From: Erythrobasidium yunnanense
Taxonomy: Eukaryota > Basidiomycota > Cystobasidiomycetes > Erythrobasidiales > Erythrobasidiaceae
Assembly: GCA_001600175.1 (NCBI GenBank)
Contig: BCJC01000007.1
Span: 1,078,115-1,142,114, forward strand
Reading direction: 5' to 3'
Length of the DNA: 64,000 nt
The notes under the pieces: generated by a model
Told to the model about the DNA's origin: nothing
Seen by the model: the letters and a program-made list of their open reading frames with translations, nothing else
Database searches by the model: none
Shown here: one piece after another, positions 56,906 through 64,000 of the stretch
How positions within the stretch are numbered: position 1 is the first letter of the stretch
How the letters are laid out: every line of letters begins with the position of its first letter
Made by a program: the position numbers and the translations under genes

Positions 56906-58188
56906 ATGTCTTCGCTCGACAACTTGATTGTGACCCCTGCAAGCGACGCACAATGGAACAAGACGCACGAGATCCAGGTGTCTACGTGTAGGAGCAGCAT
57001 CGGCTTACTTTCGCCAGCGCTATAGCTGACATCGACGCTTAGGGGGTGCCGGCCTTTCCGCTGAGCAGTTCAAGCAACGAGAACACCATCTTCGCTATGA
57101 GACAGGTCTGGGCAAGCAAGCATTCACGGCATGGTATGACTGGGCCTGCGCAAACGGAAAGTGGAAGGCCGACCTATTCTCATCAGGACCTTGACGGACA
57201 AGTCAGATACCGACACCCTCGACTTCGAGAGTGCATGCGAGAGCTTTAAACGGCCTATCATCATCAAGTATGCGGATGGACTCATTAGGGAGGATCATTG
57301 CCAGGCGATAGCTAGCGTGGTGAGCCTACTATCCTTGACATGTTACGGCAAAGCTGACTGGCATGATCAGTTTACGGAGGAGTTGGTCGACATTCCTGAT
57401 CTTCAGCGCAGCAACTGACGAACTTGTCCAGATCGAAGCGCGGACGAGGTTATGCCATGCGAATGATGCAGCTCATGCACGACCAGCACTCGCAAAAGGC
57501 TCCAATGTCCGTCCTTTACTCTGACGTCGGCAACTACTATGCTCGAGCTAAACGAACACATGAAGATCCTTTGCGAGCAGTGGGCTGGAAGATCATGGGT
57601 CAAGACACTGTGGTATGGCCTATCGACCTAGAGCTACCGGAGACTTCGAATGCCCAGCCAGTGAAGCTACTGTCCGAGTTGGACCTCACGAGTATCTGTA
57701 GCAGAGACGTCGAGCTCGTCAAGAACGAAGTCTCCGAGATTACAGGCCCAGCATTTGCAATCCTTCCTACTGTAGAACAGCCACTCTGGCTTATGGCGAG
57801 GTGCAAGCATCATGCATCTGTTCCTGGGCATCTTCCTCAGCGAGAACATCTTCCGCCTATCGAGATCTGGGGGGTGCAGCTCGGACAACCGAACGATCCA
57901 GATTGGGCGTTCGCGTACTGGACTTACAGCCTGAATAAGGGCGATATGCAGATACTGCGGCTGAGATGCTCGAACACTCAGCAGCTAGTGAACCTTCTTC
58001 GCGAGGCACAGAAGGTCGGCAGGAAATATGGTATGAAGGAGATCTCAGCGTGGAGTGTCAGTCCGCAGCTGCTGGAAGGCACAGGCTGGCAAAGCTACAA
58101 AAGAGAAGGAAGTCTGCCCGCTTTGGCATGGTATGGTGAGGGAGACGAGCCCAGATGGCTATATAATGAGCACTATGCTTGGTGTTAG
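56906..58188 (+). CDS. Lyc1-like GNAT acetyltransferase, inverted paralogue B
   Basis: Second copy of the Lyc1-like family. It starts MSSLDNLIVTPASDAQWN. Exons 56906-56987 and 57043-57133 give STWGAGLSAEQFKQREHHLR and YETGLGKQAFTAW. The next, from 57187, gives TLTDKSDTDTLDFESACESF and KRPIIIKYADG. An 11-nt exon (57371-57381) then gives SVFTEE-SKRGRGYAMRMM from 57432 on. Shared C-terminal blocks are MSVLYSDVGNYYARAKR, AILPTVEQPLWLMAR, DWAFAYWTYSLNKGDMQILR, SPQLLEGTGWQSYKREGSLP and ALAWYGEGDEP, ending YAWC. Whether either copy acetylates lysine or something else cannot be told. The acetyl-CoA loop (RGRGYA) is kept in both. Confidence 0.85.
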
Positions 58189-58366
58189 AGCCAAACACGT
58201 GCTCGATAGATCGGCGTGTATAGAAGCAGGTGTAGGCGGTTTGTGCGAGTGGTAGCTTGCAATGCGAACATACACACGTTTCTCATTTCTGCAGCATACG
58301 ACAGCCTCTAATTACCCTTTCATTTCGTTGATCGACTTTGTCTCTTTCTCACCGAATCCAATCGAC

Positions 58367-58780
58367 ATGTTGCACCCTTTGCGAGCTCGCCAGGAGCGAG
58401 AGGCAGCTGAAGCTGCGAGAGCAGCAGCTCAGAATGGCAACGGGCACAGCGTAGCATCGAGCACGTCCAGCGGGAGCTCAGGGGCCGCGACGCCTATCGT
58501 CAGTCCTGGCAGAGAAATCTACCAAGATGTCGGCGCCAGGCTTGCAGGAGCTCTCAAAGCTATCCCTATCCCTATACCGATACCAGCGGCAGCTTCGACT
58601 TCGACGGCGCCTATGAGCTTTGCGGCTCATCGACAAGATGCTACCGGTCATAGCTACCCTGGCTTCGAGCTTTCTTCGCCTGCTCCTACTTCCATTGATC
58701 TACCATCACCATACAGAGAAGGTGTAACGCCGTATGGGATAGCCAGCTCGTACAATGATGCCCTGGGAGGTCGGTCTTAA
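58367..58780 (+). CDS. Small uncharacterised Ala/Ser/Pro-rich protein
   Basis: 137 residues, one exon, start MLHPLRARQEREAAEAARAA. It has an N-terminal charged helix, a Ser/Gly spacer, SPGREIYQDVGARLAGALKA, then a run of alternating Ile-Pro (IPIPIPIP), and a Ser/Pro-rich end with PSPYREGVTPYGIASSYNDA. I do not know the family. The ATG is preceded by a C/T-rich leader (58290-58350), which favours a real gene. No transmembrane segment or cysteine motif. Confidence 0.5.
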   Translation: MLHPLRARQEREAAEAARAAAQNGNGHSVASSTSSGSSGAATPIVSPGREIYQDVGARLAGALKAIPIPIPIPAAASTSTAPMSFAAHRQDATGHSYPGFELSSPAPTSIDLPSPYREGVTPYGIASSYNDALGGRS

Positions 58781-58920
58781 GAGCCTTCGAGCGAAAATAG
58801 ACCGTAACTGACGCGGAACATGTTTGACAGGTCTTCAGGTGCGATAAGCGCATACGATTTCATCCACGTTCTTGGTATACTCATGTCTCGCTCGCTTTTC
58901 TCCTGCTCCAACAGTCCTTC

Positions 58921-61015
58921 ATGAGCCTCAACGCCCCAGCATCACCAAAGCGACTTTCTGCGCTGGAGTTAACGTTTCCTTCTTTGGACGCATATGGATA
59001 CTCTGACTCTGATGGAGAAAATTCCGATCCTGGTCCATACGGCATGAGCGCCCCTCGACGTAGTGGTAGAACCAAACGCAAAACTTCGCCTACAAGGGCC
59101 AGGAGAGACAGCAGCAGCAGCTCAAGCTCATCAATCGATAGCCGTTCGCCAGCTGAAGCAGGCAATCACAAGCATCTGCGCCCAAGACATTCCAGCTTCG
59201 CAGAGTACGGCGACAGACCTGCACCTACTTCACTAGCTATCCTGGCAGGCTTAATCTCTGGCTCGGCAAAGATGATCGACATAGCGTATGCGGAGCAGGG
59301 TATACCAGTACCAGATATCGACGATCCTGGCTTACCTAAAAGCAAATATGCGAAAGAGCAGAAGGAGTTGAAGGTGACGGCAGATATCTACAAAGCGATA
59401 GAAGTCTGCATAGAAGCATGTCATCAGCTAGTGGGCATCGTACAGCGACCTGAAGTCACCGCTGCTGAGGCTGCTTATGCGGTACGTCAAGCACAAAGCT
59501 CCTTGTTGATATTTGCATCAAAGGCTGACTTAGATCTTGCTCCACAGTTCGAACTCTCCGCTGCTCTGAAAGTGACAACAGAAGCTCACGTAGTAGAAGT
59601 GCTCCGCGAAGAAGGACCAACTGGTATGCACATCGTACCTCTGGCAGAGAGGACAGGCATGGAACCGCAGTATCTATGTGAGCCTCACCGCCGTGTAAGA
59701 GTGTACGGGGCTGATGGCACGCATGCACCAGTACGTATCATGCGGTTACTGGCCGCGCACAACATCTTTCTCGAAATGGGTTCTGGCTCACAATGGTTCG
59801 CAAACAACCGTGTTTCTTTGCGACTGGATTCCAAAGAGCCACTTAGCAAGGTGCTTGCTGATCCACCGTAGGTCCGGAAACTTCACGTCCCGATAGCTGT
59901 GCTTACGTTCATCCGCCGACAGGTATGAGTCTCCTGACAACCCTCGAGTCGAGATACGAGCTCTGGTATCGCATGCGTGAGTGTTCGTCGCTTGACAAGA
60001 CGTTAATGGTCCCACTGAGATAGCGATAACCTAGAACCGACTATACATGGCATACAGCGTCTCAGATGGAGGAGCGTCTTATGGGCAACCCTATCACCCA
60101 AATTGAAGCGCATCATCCCGACGAGAAACGAGCGAGACTGTACCGCCAGCTTAATGCCAGAAAATGCGGATCGTACCTAGGAGATCCACCAAATCTGGTC
60201 AATGGTAAGAGAGGGTCGTTTCTTGCGAGGTCAGCGTCTCCGAAGCTGATCTGCGATTTCTTCTAGTTCTACGCTCGCTCGGCAACGGACTCGTCGTCGA
60301 TCTCGGAAGTGGACTCGGTAGGGATCTGCTTGGAGTCGCCAAAGCCTACCCGCAGCTGCGTATCGAGCTACACGACAAGCCCGAGACGATGGAGCTCGCT
60401 AAGGATGTACGTCTCCCCCTGCCTTTGACTCGCTCGCCGGAGAAGCTGATGACCTCGCTCAAATAGATGTGGTACCGTCTTGCACCGCGCTCAGTCGTTA
60501 GCAAGGCCGTCACTTTCCACCCGCATGATCTTTTGGGACCTGCCAGATACCCTCGAGCTTCGACCTATCTAATGCGAAATCACCTGTAAGTTTCACCGCG
60601 CCGGTTACGTCAATGTCCGCTGACCATGCCTTCTCTGTGATTCTACAGCGTGCACTGGGGCGACACGGATGCTTTGGCGATTCTTACCAAGACTCGTACC
60701 GCAGCCTTTGGTTCTTCGCGACTATTTGTCGAAGAATCGACATCGGACGACGAGCTTCCGACAGACATTTCTTTCCTACCTCCCGAACTTCGAGACATGC
60801 TAGAGCCCGTCTTGCAGGATACTTCGCATAATGCAGATCGTATTCAGCATTTGTTAGATGTGGCTGGTCTACTGAGTGGGAATGGACGTAAGCGGACTAT
60901 TATTGAACTGGTATTGTTGATGGAGAAAGCGGGGTGGAGATGCCATAAAGTAGATAATTCAAGTGGTGGGAGATGCAAGATCTTCGAATGTAGACCTATC
61001 AAGAATGAGGAGTAG
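58921..61015 (+). CDS. O-methyltransferase-like protein
   Basis: Plant/fungal-type O-methyltransferase fold preceded by a Ser/Arg-rich N-terminus (SGRTKRKTSPTRARRDSSSS). The dimerisation domain has KVTTEAHVVEVLREEGPTGM, HIVPLAERTGMEPQYLL and RIMRLLAAHNIFLEMG; then YESPDNPRVEIRALVSH and SQMEERLMGNPITQIE. The SAM-binding loop is NGLVVDLGSGLGRDLLGVAK, then LRIELHDKPETMELAKD. The active-site region reads YLMRNHLVHWGDTDALAILT, where the family usually has HDW. The His is shifted by one, so activity is uncertain. It ends GRCKIFECRPIKNEE. Segment 59678-59731 (54 nt) is an intron that stays open in frame. Other introns are 50-65 nt. Substrate unknown. Confidence 0.82.
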
Positions 61016-61251
61016 AAGGGACAGATGTTTGCATACCCTGCAGATTAGATTAGTGCTAATGGTTGCGGATTGCTGTTATGTTATGACGTTGTAAAGTATA
61101 CTCCTTGCAATAGTCGCCTTGCTATTCAGTTTTTCAGTAACATCCCCTTTCTCTGAGATATCGGGCGAACAAGATCATCCATGGCCATGCATATGCTATG
61201 CTTTCGAGTACTAACGAACTGCGACAACAGAATGACTGCGGGCTTTCACGC

Positions 61252-62230
61252 CTAGAAGCCCTTGTCGTGCTTTCCGGCAGTGTAGAAGGCCTGCTCCTTC
61301 TTGACGATGTGGTCAAGGGCTGCGAGCCACTTGCTAAGTTTCTCATCGCATTCCTCAGGTGTTGCCGCGAGCTTGGGGTAGAAGGTAGCTCTGTATGGGC
61401 ACGCGGACATGGCGGCCTGGCCAAGAATAAAGATCAGCGTAACATTCGGCTTGATATAGAGGAAGAGGAGAGGAAACTAACAGCGAAGATGGGTCGGATG
61501 AGGAAACCATGGTGCTTCTTGAGCGTGACGGAGTATGCTTCTTTGAAACTGGTGCTCAGCTCCTCAGTCTTGTTGGCCTGGTTTCGCTGGAGTGCTTGTG
61601 AAGTAAAGTCCAGCCCTCTGCGTTACACTATCAGTATGCTTTATCCATGAATTCAAGTTGCGAACGAGAGCTGACCTGAGCAGCCAGAGAAGGCCCTCAG
61701 TCGCGGTACGCTTCTTCTCGCCAGCTTCGTTGACGACGAGTTCTTCGAGCGTCGCAGACTTGTCAGGAGTAGCCAAGAATCGGTCTCTTATTTTCTATAT
61801 ACTCAGCGAGCCTCATCAGCCTGCTGTCATCGCGAAGTGCCAATGCGCGAAGGCCCTGCGCCCACGTACCTTGATATTGCCAGTCATGTCTGTTTTCACA
61901 GGCAAGAAAGCAGCTGATCCAAGTACGTCTGCGAAATCATCGCGTGGTTGCATTAGACTCGCGCTGTCATTGATGTCGGACAAGGGCACGCGGCGCGCAC
62001 CAAACAGCTTTACGAGATCCTCGCAGGCATCCAGGAAAGCGGGCGTGTCTACACCGGCGTCTGAGATGGGTACATCTTGGAAGGGCTGCGTATGGATTGC
62101 GCGGCAGGATTTCAGAGGAAGTTCATCGCGCACAGTGCCAGAGGAAGGGTCGCCGCGCGCTGTCCCTCAGCCAGGCCAGTCGACCTACGTGAGTGCAGAC
62201 TTCGAAGTAAGGCTTCTGTGTAGTCGACAT
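61252..62230 (-). CDS. Glycolipid transfer protein
   Basis: Cytosolic GLTP-fold protein that carries glycosphingolipids or ceramide derivatives between membranes. It starts MSTTQKPYFE, and an intron joins it to PFQDVPISDAGVDTPAFLD. It continues ACEDLVKLF-DVLGSAAFLP, VKTDMTGNIKKIRDRF (the Asp-Asn-Lys headgroup centre), EGLLWLLRGLDFTSQAL, and FKEAYSVTLKKHHGFLIRPI with the conserved His. The end has FYPKLAATPEECDEKLSKWL and AGKHDKGF. Length about 200 residues is normal. The segment between KLF and DVLG is a 72-nt GT...AG stretch without stop codons that I treat as an intron. The first intron is the least certain junction. Confidence 0.9.
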
Positions 62231-62362
62231 TGTATATGTGTATATGTGGTGTATAAGGCGACCTTTAAATCTGATTTCAAGACTTTGGCTTGAATCTGAC
62301 CTTGAGCGTTGAAGCTGAGCCTTTCCTCTCATACAAACCTCCCTAAAGTCGAAGCAGTCAGG

Positions 62363-62750
62363 ATGGCCAACGCACTTGTAAGGGACAACAATTAAGAAGT
62401 AACAGTAACAAGAATATAGCGATATCTAACACCACGGATTATCCCAGACCAACACGGTGGGCAACCTGTTCAAGCGAAACTCGGTCTACGTATCCACCAT
62501 CTTTGTCGGGGCTTTCGCATTCGGGATCAGCTTCGACCTGCTCATGACCAAGTGGTGGGAGGTGTGTCTGCGGCGTTGAATATGATGGGTTGTATCGACC
62601 AGAAAAGCTGAGAATTGGACGACCTTGCAGACCCACAACCGAGGCAAGCTATGGAAGGACATCCGGCACAAGGTGGGCAGTATCCTATACATACAGTATG
62701 TATAGACAAAACTGACCTCGATGTCCTCGCAGTATGTGCAAGACAGCTAG
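62363..62750 (+). CDS. QCR9: Cytochrome bc1 complex subunit 9
   Basis: Small single-helix subunit of respiratory complex III in the inner mitochondrial membrane. Four exons: 62363-62377 (MANAL), 62448-62561, 62631-62672 and 62733-62750. They give TNTVGNLFKRNSVYVSTIFV, the helix GAFAFGISFDLLMTKWWE, THNRGKLWKDIRHK and YVQDS. The length of 63 residues and the FKRNSVYV start of the helix match the family. It is divergent from GLTP across 132 nt, so the two probably share a promoter region. Confidence 0.96.
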
Positions 62751-63124
62751 GAGCTTGAGGCTGCAAGAATGGACGACAGAGGCAGCAGTGAAGGAGTGAG
62801 AGATCTAGATAGAGGAGAGACGCAAGCAGCAGGAGACTCGATAGGCTATGGATTTATGCCCAAACCAGACGCTACCGACAGCGGCTTTGTACCAACAATT
62901 CTCGTTTCACCGCAAAAGACGTCCGTTTTATTGGCTGGTTCTGTGCGGACTTTCAAGGCGGCTGAATTGAACGTCAATGTCAAGATCAGATAGATACATT
63001 ACGGTTCTGCAGTTCAGACTGACTCCGCAGAAAGTCGACTCGAAATCACACCTTCGACTGCCGGCCTTGACTTGTGCCGTTCACATAGCTGCAATCGCGG
63101 CCGGCTAGCCTACTCTTCAGCCAG

Positions 63125-63133
63125 TATATATAA
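63125..63133 (+). promoter_or_regulatory. TATA box of Crg1-like gene
   Basis: TATATATAA lies 62-70 nt before the start codon at 63195 in a gap that otherwise shows no gene. Confidence 0.55.
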
Positions 63134-63194
63134 CATACAACAACGACCTGTCCTTTGCTTCTCACCTCCTGACTTTCTGAGAACTTGTTTGGCC

Positions 63195-64000
63195 ATGGAA
63201 GCCGTTACGAACGCCGGCAAGCGAGCTGTCAACGCATTTGCGACAAACACATTCTCAGTCTCAGGCGCGAGCGGACTTGTGAGGCTACATATACGCGACC
63301 AGCAACTAGCCGTGCTGAACTGGCTTCAAAGTATCATCGCGCAAGACCGACTTACCCCGCAGAAGCTGTTACAAAACTGCTCTCTGTGCTTCCTGACAGT
63401 TCAGACTGCGAGGTTGTAGAAGTGTAAGTTACGATTTCCATGACAGCCCTACGCGAGCAAGTCAATCCTGAAAGCTTGTATCGAATAGCGGAGCAGGCAC
63501 GGGCATCTTTACGCAATGTCTCGTCAATTCCCCAAACCTCAGCAGCAAAGTAGCAAGAATAACAGCTGTTGAACCGTCCTCCGGGATGCGAGAAGGCTTC
63601 AACAATGTCCCCTCCCTCCAGGTGCCCGAAGGCCAGAAACCTACTGTACGCGTAGTAGATGGGAGCTTTGCAGAGATACCCATGTCGGATGCGAGTGCCG
63701 ATATCATCGCCGGTGAGTCTTCACGCTTGCCGAGCCAGAACAAGTACCCATGCTGAACATGAGCTTGCTGCGGATAGGCGCACAATGCTTCCATTGGGCG
63801 CATCCAAACTATGAAGAGAGCATCAAAGAGTTCTCTCGTGTATTGAAGCCAGGCGGCACTCTTGCGTTCATCTGGAACCTGGAGGATCGGAAGACTGCCA
63901 GATGGGTGGGGAAGATCAGGGATGCCTATGAAGCGTACGAACAAGGAACACCTCAGTATCGTCTTGATTGGTGGAGGGCAGTGTATGAGACACAGACGTA
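63195..64000 (+). CDS. SAM-dependent methyltransferase, Crg1/Tmt1-like, 3' truncated by window edge
   Basis: Class I methyltransferase of the yeast Crg1/Tmt1 type. It begins MEAVTNAGKRAVNAFATN. Family start ASKYHRARPTYPAEAVTKLL follows after an exon boundary near 63280-63312 that I could not settle. SAM motif I is VVEVGAGTGIFTQCLV, with an intron within it at about 63423-63488. Then come ITAVEPSSGMREGFN, VDGSFAEIPMSDASADIIAG and AQCFHWAHPNYEESIKEFSR. The post-I strand is LKPGGTLAFIWNLEDR and it runs to the window end at WRAVYETQT. Yeast Crg1 methylates cantharidin and affects lipid balance; the substrate here is unknown. Confidence 0.87.

Noticed and set aside
62769-62993. 74-codon frame 18 nt after the QCR9 stop
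   Set aside because: Too close to QCR9 for its own promoter and no recognisable motif; most likely 3' untranslated sequence.

Overview
The window is a gene-dense stretch of a fungal nuclear chromosome. The evidence is about thirty protein genes on both strands, mostly split by short GT-AG introns of about 50-70 nt, with a fungal Cdc42, Lro1, Mid1, Mif2/CENP-C, Sac3, an HDEL-ending PDI and a Puf1/Jsn1-like protein. Intron density, gene order style and protein character point to a basidiomycete with a compact genome, possibly a Pucciniomycotina yeast-like species. The species cannot be fixed from the sequence alone. I recognised no rRNA, tRNA, CRISPR array, transposon or retroelement.

Layout. 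1-7 kb: 3' part of an aldo-keto reductase, an EH-domain protein (Irs4-like), CDC42 and the acyltransferase LRO1. 7-20 kb: two very large minus-strand regulators, an RRM+Puf protein and a Gds1-type winged-helix protein, then ribosomal protein S18. 20-27 kb: a tandem pair of unknown paralogues, SAC3 (TREX-2 mRNA export) and OHCU decarboxylase (urate breakdown). 27-40 kb: a kelch membrane protein, the calcium-channel subunit MID1, a degenerate USP-type deubiquitinase joined in frame to a PDCD2/Tsr4 domain, PDI and a short-chain dehydrogenase. 41-48 kb: a Dal5-like transporter, a secreted App1-domain protein and CENP-C. 48-52 kb: an F-box protein and the TFIIH helicase SSL2/XPB. 52-58 kb: an inverted pair of Lyc1-like acetyltransferase paralogues enclosing two tandem small cysteine-motif proteins and a YCII protein. 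58-64 kb: a small unknown protein, an O-methyltransferase-like protein, GLTP, QCR9 and the 5' part of a Crg1-like methyltransferase.

The genes are mostly unrelated housekeeping functions; I see no biosynthetic cluster or operon-like system. What stands out is gene structure. PDI has a 4-nt micro-exon and a stop codon split by an intron. At least four introns are multiples of three without stop codons. Three introns appear to use GC donors. Both Lyc1-like paralogues share an 11-nt exon. The most novel protein-level items are the pseudo-deubiquitinase/PDCD2 fusion, the duplicated N-terminal motif of CENP-C, and the tandem CxxxCxCxxC mini-proteins. All splice models were made by eye and have not been checked against RNA.
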